Below, piece after piece: positions 38,119-47,046 of a DNA stretch of 64,000 nt. The notes beneath the pieces are model-generated. The model was not told where the DNA came from. It saw only the letters and a list, made by a program, of their open reading frames with translations, and made no database searches. Position 1 is the first letter of the stretch. Each line of letters opens with the position of its first letter. Position numbers and translations under genes: made by a program. Origin of the DNA: Parvibaculum sp. GTDB taxonomy: Bacteria > Pseudomonadota > Alphaproteobacteria > Parvibaculales > Parvibaculaceae. Location: contig NZ_JAUSBV010000010.1 in assembly GCF_030651915.1 (NCBI RefSeq), positions 62,001-126,000 on the forward strand. The letters run 5' to 3'.

Positions 38119-39693
38119 GTGGACGTGGTGATGGACGACGTTACAGGCGAAGTCGTCTTTGGTGGGGCGCGTCTCACGATCGGCGGCATCGCGTCAATTT
38201 CAACGCGCGCTGTTTCCGTGCGCTTGGATGATAGCGCCGCGTTTCGCGACAGAATTTCCCGTTCGGCCGTCCATGTTGATGAAACGTTGCGTCGTGACGG
38301 GATGATCTACGGTGTCACGACGGGTTTTGGCGACTCTTGCACAACACCGATTGCGGACGATCTCGTTGCGGAGCTGCCGTTGCATCTTACTCGGTTTCAC
38401 GGCGTCGGCCTGGGCCGTTTTCTAACGGCGGAGGAAACGCGCGCCGTCATGGCCGTGCGTCTCGCATCGCTGGTTCAGGGCTGGTCCGGCGTCAGCCTGG
38501 GGCTGGTCGAACTGCTGACCGAAATGTTGAAATGCGACATTTTGCCGATGATTCCGGCTGAAGGGTCGGTCGGCGCCAGTGGCGATCTAACGCCATTGAG
38601 TTACATAGCCGGTGCGCTTGCCGGTGAACGTATGGTCCGCTTCGGCGACCGCGAAATGATGGCGGCCGATGCCTTCCGGGAAGCGGGGCTTACGCCGATC
38701 ACACTGCGCCCGAAAGAGGCCCTGGCGGTGATGAACGGCACCGCGGTCATGTCTGGCCTCGGTGCTATTGTGTTTACGCGAGCGGCTTACCTTTCCCGCC
38801 TTTCAACACGCCTGACTTCGCTAGCCTGCATGTCACTGATGGGCAATCCGGCCCATTTCGATGGACGACTCCACTTGGCTAAACCACATCCCGGTCAGAT
38901 GCTTGTCGCGGCGCGTATCCGCGAAGACCTTGCCGCGTTCGCCATGCATCATGAGCCATCGCGCTTGCAGGACCGGTACTCAATCCGTTGCGCACCACAT
39001 GTCGTCGGTGTGCTCGAAGACGTGCTTCCCGGATTTCGCGAAATGCTCGAAATCGAGATCAATAGCGCCAATGATAACCCGTTGGTTGACCCTGATAGCG
39101 GGGCCATACTGCATGGCGGCCACTTCTATGGAGGCCATGTCGCTTTCGTGATGGACAGTCTGAAGAATCTTGTGGCGAATATCGCCGATCTGATGGATCG
39201 GCAGATGGCGCTGCTGGTCGATACGCGTTTCAGCAACGGACTTCCAGCCAATCTTTCGGGTGTAACAGGGCCGCGCGCGGCCATCAATCATGGGCTGAAG
39301 GCATTGCAGATTGCCACCTCCGCATGGACCGCCGAGGCACTGAAGCTCACCATGCCGGCCAGTGTCTTTTCCCGTTCCACGGAATGTCATAACCAGGACA
39401 AGGTCTCGATGGGTACTATCGCGGCTCGTGACGCGCTGCGTGTTCTGGAACTCACCGAGCAGGTTGCGGCTGCACATTCCGTTGCGTGTATCCAGGCGCT
39501 GCGCTTGCGTATCCGGAGCGGGGAGGTTTCGGCTGGCGATCTTGCAGGTCCACTTTCCGTTTTTGCCAATACACTGCAATCGGTCATTCCGTTCATCGAG
39601 GAGGACCGCCCAATCGACCATTTACTGAGCAATCTCTGTGCAGGCATTGGCCGGCAGGCATGGATGATCGACTGGGCGGAGGCAGACCGGTGA
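38119..39693 (+). CDS. MIO-type aromatic amino acid ammonia lyase (HAL/PAL/TAL family)
   Basis: A 524-residue enzyme with the prosthetic-group motif GSVGASGDLTPLSY (Ala-Ser-Gly cyclises to MIO), an early loop YGVTTGFG with the catalytic tyrosine, and EINSANDNPL and FSRSTECHNQDKVSMG near the active site. It removes ammonia from a histidine, phenylalanine or tyrosine. The selectivity pair in the segment LTRFHGVGLG reads Phe-His by eye, not His-Leu (tyrosine), Phe-Leu (phenylalanine) or Ser-His (histidine). Position in the operon suggests it makes an aryl acrylate starter. Start GTG at 38119 has AGAGGGG eight bases upstream. Confidence 0.88.
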   Translation: MDVVMDDVTGEVVFGGARLTIGGIASISTRAVSVRLDDSAAFRDRISRSAVHVDETLRRDGMIYGVTTGFGDSCTTPIADDLVAELPLHLTRFHGVGLGRFLTAEETRAVMAVRLASLVQGWSGVSLGLVELLTEMLKCDILPMIPAEGSVGASGDLTPLSYIAGALAGERMVRFGDREMMAADAFREAGLTPITLRPKEALAVMNGTAVMSGLGAIVFTRAAYLSRLSTRLTSLACMSLMGNPAHFDGRLHLAKPHPGQMLVAARIREDLAAFAMHHEPSRLQDRYSIRCAPHVVGVLEDVLPGFREMLEIEINSANDNPLVDPDSGAILHGGHFYGGHVAFVMDSLKNLVANIADLMDRQMALLVDTRFSNGLPANLSGVTGPRAAINHGLKALQIATSAWTAEALKLTMPASVFSRSTECHNQDKVSMGTIAARDALRVLELTEQVAAAHSVACIQALRLRIRSGEVSAGDLAGPLSVFANTLQSVIPFIEEDRPIDHLLSNLCAGIGRQAWMIDWAEADR

Positions 39694-40109
39694 AGGCTAT
39701 CGTGACCGCCTCGACGTTGTTCAATGTTCAGTTCTACGACCTCGATCCGATGAACATCGTTTGGCACGGAAACTATGCAAAGTACTTCGAGATCGGTCGC
39801 GTCGCCCTCCTTTCGAAGATTGGATATGGATACAATGCAATGAAGGATTCGGGCTATGCGTGGCCGGTTATCGACATGCATGTCCGGTACTACCGTCCTC
39901 TGGAACTCGGACGGCAGGTTGAGGTTGTGGCGGGCATCGTTGAGTGGGAAAATCGCCTTAAAATCGACTATTTGCTCCGTGACCCTCAATCCGGACTTAA
40001 GATTACACGGGGCCACACTGTTCATGTTGCACTCGATATCGAGACGAAGGAAATGCAATGGGAAACGCCACCGGTCTTACGCGGAAAAATTGCGCGATGG
40101 CTTTCATAG
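39690..40109 (+). CDS. apeK: 4HBT-fold thioesterase (ApeK-like)
   Basis: A 139-residue single hot-dog protein with FYDLDPMNIVWHGNYAKYFE, the YbgC/4HBT motif in which Asp is the catalytic residue. It likely releases aryl or polyene chains from the carrier protein. The GTG start at 39690 overlaps the ammonia lyase stop (GTGA), with GGAGG ahead of it. Confidence 0.88.
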   Translation: MKAIVTASTLFNVQFYDLDPMNIVWHGNYAKYFEIGRVALLSKIGYGYNAMKDSGYAWPVIDMHVRYYRPLELGRQVEVVAGIVEWENRLKIDYLLRDPQSGLKITRGHTVHVALDIETKEMQWETPPVLRGKIARWLS

Positions 40110-40678
40110 GCTGCCCCCAGCTTCTTGTGGTCGCCGTTTCGATGATTTTTCTTTCCACGCCTGTATATGCAGTGACGTGTTCCACGCCCGACTCATTTGA
40201 CGAAAAGACCGTTGAACGACGCTTCATGCAGGAGCGCCAAATTGAGGGTATGTCGAAGACGCTCAGTTCGGAGGGCGTGTTACGTGCGGGTGAGGGACGG
40301 ATCGTCTGGCACATGACAAAGCCGTTCAATGTGGAGATGGTGATAACCGCCGACGGCATTACGGAATCTGTTGATGGCGAGGCGCCGCAGCCGGTCCGCG
40401 CGGGCTCGATCAACATGGGTGCGAGCATCGCGCGTTCTGTCACTGCTGTGATGCAGGGTCAATGGACCGAACTTGAATCACTCTTCATCGTATCCGCGCC
40501 GCTGACGCTTGAGGGGGGCGATTGGGAGATTCTCCTGGTGCCTCGTCAAGAACGTATGAAGGCAGTCATCGAAACGATCAAGGTGCGAGGTTGCAGCGAT
40601 GTTGCACGTGTCGAGATCGGCGGAGGGAGAGGTGATCTTCAAGTCATCGAATTTCTGCCTATGGACAGCGCGTCGTGA
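40058..40678 (+). CDS. apeL: LolA-like periplasmic carrier (ApeL-like)
   Basis: A 206-residue exported protein: signal peptide ending near FLSTPVYA, then a LolA/LolB-like beta sheet region with MSKTLSSEGVLRAGEGRIVW and PFNVEMVITADG. It should carry the hydrophobic pigment conjugate across the periplasm. It overlaps apeK by 52 bases; a shorter start at 40097 exists, but the longer form has the basic n-region that a signal peptide needs. Confidence 0.85.
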   Translation: MGNATGLTRKNCAMAFIGCPQLLVVAVSMIFLSTPVYAVTCSTPDSFDEKTVERRFMQERQIEGMSKTLSSEGVLRAGEGRIVWHMTKPFNVEMVITADGITESVDGEAPQPVRAGSINMGASIARSVTAVMQGQWTELESLFIVSAPLTLEGGDWEILLVPRQERMKAVIETIKVRGCSDVARVEIGGGRGDLQVIEFLPMDSAS

Positions 40679-42909
40679 GTCTTGCGCGATGGCCAGCCGT
40701 TCTGATCGGTCTCGGCTTCGCCGCTGCACTAATTCTCTCCGCATTACGAATACCGGACGCGATCGACACCGATATTATGTCGCTTCTTCCGGGGGATGCA
40801 CACGATCCTGTTCTTGCAGCGGCAGTTGTCCGCGCGAGTGAGGTGGCCTCGAACAGGGTTGTCTTCGTCATAGAAGGGGCAACGCCCGGGGAGCGCCGTA
40901 TCGCGATTGACGCATTGTCCGCTTCCCTCACGGATACTGGCCATTTCAATGCGGCCGACGTCGATGGCGAGGCGCTTTGGAAGTGGCTGTTTTTCCATCG
41001 CGCGAGGCTTTTGTGCCCTGACGATCGCGCTCTTCTCGAGGCGAGTGGGGGCAGTGCAATCGTCGACCACGCGTTACGCCAATGGTATGCGCCGTCGATG
41101 GTCGGTATGGGAGGGCTGCTGAAGAGCGATCCCTTTCTTCTCACCAATCGCCTGATAGACTGCCTGGCACCAGGTGTCTTTGTGGGCGATGTGCCAGCGG
41201 CGGAAATGCTATCTGGAAGTATCTCCGCATCGGTTTTTCGTCTCGACGTTCAGGATGACATCGCCGCGGCAGTTGCGAGCTGGCGAATGGAGTGGGAGCC
41301 GAAAGGGCTTGTGCTCTTGCGGGGTGGTGCAATTTTTCACGCCACTCATGGCGCGATGCAGGCGCGGTCGGAGGTTTCGCTAATTGGCGGTATCACGCTT
41401 GCGGCCATTTTCCTTTTATACTGGCTGACGTTTCGCACTCTTCGTGCGCCTGTTCTCGCGATCATCATGGTGGCCTACGCGCTTGCGACGGGTCTAGCTG
41501 TAACTCTGCTCGTCTTCAGCAATGTGCATGTCATGGCGCTTGTATTTGGTGCGGCGCTGATTGGCATGGTGGTCGACTATACGACCTACTATCTCGTGAC
41601 CGGAATTGGCGATGCACCAACGAGCCAGGTACAGCGAAGGGCGCATCTCTTCAAGCCGCTAACGCTCGGCATGTTGACTTCGGTCGGTGCGTTTGCGGCG
41701 CTGCTTGTCTTTCCTGTTCCGGCGTTTCGGCAGATGGCCGTCTTTGGTATGTCGGGCCTTGTTGCCGCTTGGCTCGCCACGTTCTGGGTTATTCCGCTCA
41801 TCGAAGGTGGCCGTATGGCGACGGGGCCGGGTGCGGCGTGGATTTCCCGCCGCGCAGGATACTATCTGGCGCGGACACCGGCGCCGCTGTGGCGGGGACT
41901 CGTCATCTTTCTCGCACTTCTTATGTTGGCAGTTGGCTGGCGCTCCGGTGGAATTCTCGATGATGTACGCGGGATGCAAGCACCGTCGCAAACCTTGGGT
42001 ATGGAAGAGGCGCGTCTTCGCGAGCTTTCCGGCTTTGAAGCGTCGAGTGCCTTCATTCTGGTTCGCGGAGATTCCGCTGCCGATGCCATTCGTGGTGAGG
42101 AGATGCTGCTTGCGCTGCTTCCCCCCGAAGATACACAGGCGATCATTTTTGCAGCGAGCCGTCTGGACCCTTCGGCTGGTACCAAGGCGCGCGACGCCGA
42201 GCTTCTTGAGACACGTCTTATTGCACCTTTCCTGCCGAAGCTTATGGCGGAACTTAGCTCGAACGGTTCGAATGCCTATGAGGCTGGTGACGTCGGTCAG
42301 ATAAATCTTCCAGCTCTTGTCGCTTCGCTGCGGGGGGAGGTGTCCGGGGTCCACTGGTCCCTCATGCCGGTGACGCGCACAGTCACGTTGCCGTCGATCG
42401 GTGCGGGGGCTTGGCAGTTTGTGGATCCGGCCGACCTCTATTCCGCTCTTTTTGGGGAGTACCGGCGGCTTGCCACATTTGGCGTCGCCGCCGCCTGCTT
42501 CATGACAGGTCTCATGCTGCTGGGAATCTATCGCGAGTTTTCGGCACTCAGGGTCCTGCTGCCGGCCCTTCTCGCCGTCGTTATAACGCCTACCATTGTC
42601 ATGATGCTCGGCCTGCCATTTTCATTCTTCTCCGCCATGGGCCTGTTTCTGGTGCTCGGCGCAGGGGTCGATTACGCAATATTTCAACGGGAACACCCGG
42701 GCGAGATTGGTAAATGGACACGGGTCGGCATTGTTCTGGCAGCTCTCATGACTTGTATTTCACTGGGGCTTCTCAGTCTAAGTTCGGTCTTGCCCGTCAG
42801 GAGTTTCGGGGTCACCGTAGCGGTCGGCATTTTTGTGTCGTTGGCGCTTTCGCCTTTCGCAAGGGGGCGTCGGGCCGACATTTCGAGTGGGGACGAAATT
42901 GAATCCTGA
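40675..42909 (+). CDS. apeM: MMPL/RND-type exporter (ApeM-like)
   Basis: A 744-residue inner membrane transporter with about 12 helices and two large periplasmic loops. The helical segments with GMVVDYTTYYL and GAGVDYAIFQ are the paired proton-relay motifs of MMPL proteins. It should pass the aryl polyene lipid from the inner membrane to ApeL. Start GTG overlaps the ApeL stop. Confidence 0.9.
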   Translation: MSLARWPAVLIGLGFAAALILSALRIPDAIDTDIMSLLPGDAHDPVLAAAVVRASEVASNRVVFVIEGATPGERRIAIDALSASLTDTGHFNAADVDGEALWKWLFFHRARLLCPDDRALLEASGGSAIVDHALRQWYAPSMVGMGGLLKSDPFLLTNRLIDCLAPGVFVGDVPAAEMLSGSISASVFRLDVQDDIAAAVASWRMEWEPKGLVLLRGGAIFHATHGAMQARSEVSLIGGITLAAIFLLYWLTFRTLRAPVLAIIMVAYALATGLAVTLLVFSNVHVMALVFGAALIGMVVDYTTYYLVTGIGDAPTSQVQRRAHLFKPLTLGMLTSVGAFAALLVFPVPAFRQMAVFGMSGLVAAWLATFWVIPLIEGGRMATGPGAAWISRRAGYYLARTPAPLWRGLVIFLALLMLAVGWRSGGILDDVRGMQAPSQTLGMEEARLRELSGFEASSAFILVRGDSAADAIRGEEMLLALLPPEDTQAIIFAASRLDPSAGTKARDAELLETRLIAPFLPKLMAELSSNGSNAYEAGDVGQINLPALVASLRGEVSGVHWSLMPVTRTVTLPSIGAGAWQFVDPADLYSALFGEYRRLATFGVAAACFMTGLMLLGIYREFSALRVLLPALLAVVITPTIVMMLGLPFSFFSAMGLFLVLGAGVDYAIFQREHPGEIGKWTRVGIVLAALMTCISLGLLSLSSVLPVRSFGVTVAVGIFVSLALSPFARGRRADISSGDEIES

Positions 42910-44119
42910 CGTGGTCATTATTGGTGCCGGGCCGGCAGGGTCGGTCGCGGCAGCAATGCTTGTCGATGCGGGCTTTTCGGTTGAGGTGTTGGAGCGGGTG
43001 CATTTTCCCCGTTTTTCCATCGGCGAAAGCCTGCTGCCGCAGGCGATGGAGTGGCTCGCCGAAGCCGATCTCTTGCGTGACGTCGTTGAAGCCGGATTTC
43101 AGCACAAAAATGGGGCCATCTTTCGGTGCGGCGATAAAGAGGAGTGTTTTGACTTCCGCACGAAGAGCGCCAATGGTTGGGGCACGACCTTTCAAGTCCG
43201 TCGTGACAAGTTTGATGATCTGCTTGCGCGCGGCGCAGTGCGCAAGGGCGCGAAGGTGAGCTTTGGACAGACCGTTGTTGCGATGCAGCCAGATCCGGTC
43301 ATGCCGCGCCTTACCGTACGTGATGAAGCCGGAGCCGAGCGCGACATCACGGCGCGCTTTGTTCTCGATGCAAGCGGTTTTGGACGTGTTCTCGCACGGC
43401 TACTCGATCTCGAGACGCCGACAAGCTTTCCGAATCGAATGTCGATCTTCACCCATGTCGAAGACAACATCCCGGTGCGAGCATATGACCGCAACAAGAT
43501 TCTGATTACCGTCAATCCGCTCAACAACGAAATTTGGTATTGGCTCATTCCGCTGGCGGACGGGCTTTGTTCCATGGGTGTGGTCGGAAAGCCCGAGCAC
43601 CTCCTGCCTTATGGATCCACACGCGAGGAACAACTTTCGGCGCTGGTCGCGGAATCCGGCCTTATGTCGGAACTTCTTGTCAACGCGAAGCGGGTGCGCG
43701 ATGTAGGCGAAATTTCCGGATATGCGTGCCGCGTCAGTAGCCTTACAGGAGACGGCTATGCGTTGCTTGGAAATGCCGGGGAATTTCTTGATCCGGTTTT
43801 CTCATCGGGGGTTACCATCGCGCTTAAATCTGCGTCTCTGGCCACCCACACGCTGATAAAGCAATTGAATGGAGAAGCGCCGGATTGGGACGTTGAGTTT
43901 TCTCGACCGCTCTGTCGCGGCGTCGAGGTCTTCCGCGCCTATGTGAGCGGCTGGTACGATGGCTCTCTGCAGAAGATCATTTTCAGTGGGCGAACGGATG
44001 CGAACCAGGTCAAGGGGATGATTACGTCGGTTTTGGCGGGATATGCCTGGGACGAGAAAAATCCGTTCGTTCGCGAGCCCGACAAGTATCTCGGGATGGT
44101 TAAGTCGCTATGCGGTTAA
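42899..44119 (+). CDS. flavin-dependent halogenase-like oxidoreductase
   Basis: This 406-residue protein has the FAD motif VVIIGAGPAGSVAA, then FPRFSIGESLLPQAM, and the segment EIWYWLIPL, which fits the WxWxIP motif of flavin halogenases. HKNGAIF fits the phenolic halogenase pattern KxGAxF that contains the catalytic lysine. Placed inside the ape operon, it may add halogen or hydroxyl to the aryl head. The start is taken as TTG at 42899, which overlaps apeM by 11 bases, with GTGGGGA before it. A plain FAD hydroxylase or a geranylgeranyl-reductase-like enzyme cannot be excluded. Confidence 0.78.
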   Translation: MNPDVVIIGAGPAGSVAAAMLVDAGFSVEVLERVHFPRFSIGESLLPQAMEWLAEADLLRDVVEAGFQHKNGAIFRCGDKEECFDFRTKSANGWGTTFQVRRDKFDDLLARGAVRKGAKVSFGQTVVAMQPDPVMPRLTVRDEAGAERDITARFVLDASGFGRVLARLLDLETPTSFPNRMSIFTHVEDNIPVRAYDRNKILITVNPLNNEIWYWLIPLADGLCSMGVVGKPEHLLPYGSTREEQLSALVAESGLMSELLVNAKRVRDVGEISGYACRVSSLTGDGYALLGNAGEFLDPVFSSGVTIALKSASLATHTLIKQLNGEAPDWDVEFSRPLCRGVEVFRAYVSGWYDGSLQKIIFSGRTDANQVKGMITSVLAGYAWDEKNPFVREPDKYLGMVKSLCG

Positions 44120-44676
44120 TTTGTGTCATCCTTCCTGCTCTGCTTTTTGTTGCGGGGTGTGCGTCCGGCGTTTCACCTTTGCCCACTCGTCTGGAGATAG
44201 CCCCTGGCGTTTCGTTCACTTTGCCTGTGCGACCGCCGTTTGGTGCCGATGCGAATGCGGTTCAACTTGTGCGCAGCAGCTTTGGTCGCCGGAACGACCG
44301 CTTCCAAACCATCGTCGAAGTAACGTCATCGCGATTCGCATTGGCAATGGCAGTGCCGTCCGGCCCTCATATCGTGACGATAGAGTGGCATGAAGGCGCC
44401 ATTGTCGTCAGGCGCGGCATTGCGCCGGAAAGTCTACCGATGCAGCGCCTCCTCGTCGATTTCATGCTCGTCTATGCCTCGGACGAGGCAGTACGCGAGG
44501 CGCTTGTGGGCGCCCATTTCGTCAGCTCCGGAAGTGGTGCACGTCGAATTTTTCGAAATGGCAACCTGCTTGTCGAAGTGGTTCGTCCGGAGGCGAATCC
44601 GTGGGAGGGTTCATCAAGACTTCGCAACCATGTCCATGGCTACGAGCTTGTCATCGACAGTCACACGGTAAAGTAA
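44110..44676 (+). CDS. apeN: DUF3261 lipoprotein (ApeN-like)
   Basis: A lipoprotein of 188 residues: signal peptide with lipobox FVAGC, then a beta-rich domain typical of DUF3261, including IVRRG-like and IDSHT-like strands. It probably accepts the pigment at the outer membrane as a LolB-like partner of ApeL. It overlaps the flavin enzyme by ten bases. Confidence 0.83.
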   Translation: MRLICVILPALLFVAGCASGVSPLPTRLEIAPGVSFTLPVRPPFGADANAVQLVRSSFGRRNDRFQTIVEVTSSRFALAMAVPSGPHIVTIEWHEGAIVVRRGIAPESLPMQRLLVDFMLVYASDEAVREALVGAHFVSSGSGARRIFRNGNLLVEVVRPEANPWEGSSRLRNHVHGYELVIDSHTVK

Positions 44677-44678
44677 GA

Positions 44679-45854
44679 ATGACCGGACGGAGCGTTTATA
44701 TCGTGGCATCGTCCGTTGCCAATGCTCTTGGTGCGGACTGGGACACTGTTTCAGGCGCACTTTTCAGCGGCGATCTATCGGGGCTTCAGCAGACCGAAAA
44801 AATAGCGGATGGCCGGACGCCGCCTGTCGGGCGACTGCGTTTTGCGCTTGCTGAGTTGCCGTTGGCTTTTGAGGAGTGGGAGAGTCGCAATAACCGTCTT
44901 GTTTATCATTGTCTTGAGCCCCTAATGCCGATTATCGCAGAGGCGATCTCGAAGTTCGGCCCGGCGCGCGTCGGCGTCGTTGTCGGAACGAGTACGTCGG
45001 GAATTGAGGGCTGGGAATTGGCGCTTGGAAAGCGCTTCTCCGCCAATGGTTGGCCAAATTATTTTCGGCTTGCGCGAACCGAACTTGGCGATCCCGCTGC
45101 ATTCGTAGAGGCCGTTACGGGAACAGCAGGTCCCTGTTATGGCGTGTCGACGGCCTGCACGTCCGGCGGCAAGGCAATCGTGGCCGCGGTACGGCTCATA
45201 CAGGCCGACCTGTGTGATGTCGTCGTGACGGGCGGCATTGATACACTGTGCAGCCTGACGCTGAATGGGTTTTCCGTCCTGGATTCGATCTCCTCTGCGC
45301 GGTGTAATCCGTTCAGCATCAACCGGGATGGAATAAATATTGGTGACGGTGGTGCACTGTTCGTCCTGGGGCGAGAGGAAGCGCATACCAGAATAGCGGG
45401 TTGGGGCGAAAGTTCTGATGCGCATCATCTGAGCGCACCCGACCCAGAAGGCTACGGCGCCGAGCTCGCCATCGAACAGGCGCTTCTTCACTCGGGGATT
45501 TCTCCGTCGGACATTGCCTATCTCAATCTTCACGGTACAGCGACCCGACTTAATGACGCGATGGAAGCTAAGGTGACGCACCGGCTTTTCGGCGGCGATC
45601 TTCCGTGCAGTTCCACCAAGGCGCTGACGGGCCATATGCTGGGCGCGGCAGGTTCCTGCGAAGCGGCCTTCGTCTCTATGGCGCTGGCGCGACGCGAGGT
45701 ACCACCACATCTCTGGGATGGAGATGTTGATCCGAAGCTTCCACCGCTTCATCTCGTCGATCGCATTGGCGAGCGCGTCGAGGGACGGTATATGATGAGT
45801 TGTTCCTATGCCTTCGGCGGGAACAATCTGGCCTTGATTCTGGCTCGCGAATGA
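44679..45854 (+). CDS. apeO: aryl polyene ketosynthase (ApeO-like)
   Basis: A 391-residue condensing enzyme with the full triad: cysteine in VSTACTSGGKA, histidine in NLHGTATRLND and histidine in LTGHMLGAAG. In the known system ApeO with ApeC elongates the polyene from malonyl-ACP. The catalytic residues are complete, so it is active where ApeC is not. The start at 44679 follows apeN by two bases. Confidence 0.92.
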   Translation: MTGRSVYIVASSVANALGADWDTVSGALFSGDLSGLQQTEKIADGRTPPVGRLRFALAELPLAFEEWESRNNRLVYHCLEPLMPIIAEAISKFGPARVGVVVGTSTSGIEGWELALGKRFSANGWPNYFRLARTELGDPAAFVEAVTGTAGPCYGVSTACTSGGKAIVAAVRLIQADLCDVVVTGGIDTLCSLTLNGFSVLDSISSARCNPFSINRDGINIGDGGALFVLGREEAHTRIAGWGESSDAHHLSAPDPEGYGAELAIEQALLHSGISPSDIAYLNLHGTATRLNDAMEAKVTHRLFGGDLPCSSTKALTGHMLGAAGSCEAAFVSMALARREVPPHLWDGDVDPKLPPLHLVDRIGERVEGRYMMSCSYAFGGNNLALILARE

Positions 45855-46312
45855 TGACCGATCCCCTCCCATATATCGGAGAGCTCGTCCGGCACAGCGG
45901 CACCATGCTGCTGATCGACAGATTGATCGAGGCATCGGATTTTCATGCCGTTGCGGAAGTGTCGATTACCGAGAATTCGACGTTCTTTCGTGATGGATGC
46001 GGCGTTCCTGCATATGTCGGCCTTGAGTATCTTGCGCAGACCATTGCGGCGTATGACGGCGCCAGCCGCCACGCCAGCGGTGAGCCACCGGAGATCGGCT
46101 TCCTTCTTGGGACACGACGATACATGGCGACGCGCGGATATTTTGCCGTAGGCGAGACACTGCATATCCGTGTCGACATGACCTTTAATGAAAACGGCAT
46201 GGCGGCGTTTGATGGCGTCATTCGCATAGACGACGACGACTGTGTTATTGCGTCTATAAACGTCTATCGACCCGAAGGGCGCGCTGCGGGGTTGCGGCAG
46301 GATATGTCATGA
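45851..46312 (+). CDS. apeP: ApeP-type 3-hydroxyacyl-ACP dehydratase
   Basis: A 153-residue hot-dog protein of the FabA/ApeP branch, with YIGELVRHSGTMLLIDRL, EYLAQTIAAYDG and GFLLGTRRY. In the model system it pairs with ApeI to remove water and leave the conjugated double bonds. Here ApeI is a fused domain, so the pair would form between this protein and the C-terminus of the ligase fusion. It overlaps apeO by four bases. Confidence 0.9.
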   Translation: MMTDPLPYIGELVRHSGTMLLIDRLIEASDFHAVAEVSITENSTFFRDGCGVPAYVGLEYLAQTIAAYDGASRHASGEPPEIGFLLGTRRYMATRGYFAVGETLHIRVDMTFNENGMAAFDGVIRIDDDDCVIASINVYRPEGRAAGLRQDMS

Positions 46313-47046
46313 ACGATACAGCGAAGCGGACCATTCTCGTTACCGGAGCGAGCAAGGGGATCGGGCGGGCGATAGCCATTCGAGTCGCGCGGGACGGATT
46401 TCCGGTCACAATCCATTTCGGTTCTGATGAGGCAGGTGCGGATGATACGCGTCGCTTGATCGAGGAAGCAGGCGGAACGGCACGCGTTCTCGGATTCGAC
46501 GTCTCGAGCCGTGATGCGTCTCTTGCCGCGCTTGAATCCGACATCGCGGCGCATGGCGCCTATTGGGGTATCGTTCTCAACGCTGGAATAGCGCGGGACA
46601 ATGCCTTTCCGGCGATTTCAAGAGAAGATTGGGACAGTGTGATCGACACCAATCTTGGCGGTTTCTTCAATGTTGTTCATCCGCTTGTGATGCCCATGAT
46701 CCGCCGTCGCGATGGAGGCCGCATTGTTACCATTTCGTCCGTCTCCGGTATAATCGGCAACCGTGGTCAGGTAAACTACAGTGCGGCGAAGGCCGGCATT
46801 ATCGGCGCCACCAAGGCGCTGGCGGTTGAGCTCGCGACGAGAAGGATCACAGTCAATTGCGTTGCACCCGGCGTGATAGAAACCGCGATGATCAAAGAAG
46901 CGCCCGTCGAGGAAATTGTCAGAATGATTCCGATGCAGCGTCTGGGAAAGCCTGAGGAGATATCCGGCATCGTCGCCTTTATTCTCTCTGATGAGGCCAG
47001 TTATATGACACGTCAGGTCATATCGGTGAATGGGGGAATGTGTTGA
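46309..47046 (+). CDS. apeQ: 3-ketoacyl-ACP reductase (ApeQ-like, FabG family)
   Basis: A 245-residue short-chain reductase: TGASKGIGRAIA for NADPH binding, LNAGIARDNAF, the catalytic serine in SSVSGIIG and YxxxK in NYSAAKAG. It reduces the keto group of the growing chain. It overlaps apeP by four bases and the next gene by one. Confidence 0.94.
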   Translation: MNDTAKRTILVTGASKGIGRAIAIRVARDGFPVTIHFGSDEAGADDTRRLIEEAGGTARVLGFDVSSRDASLAALESDIAAHGAYWGIVLNAGIARDNAFPAISREDWDSVIDTNLGGFFNVVHPLVMPMIRRRDGGRIVTISSVSGIIGNRGQVNYSAAKAGIIGATKALAVELATRRITVNCVAPGVIETAMIKEAPVEEIVRMIPMQRLGKPEEISGIVAFILSDEASYMTRQVISVNGGMC

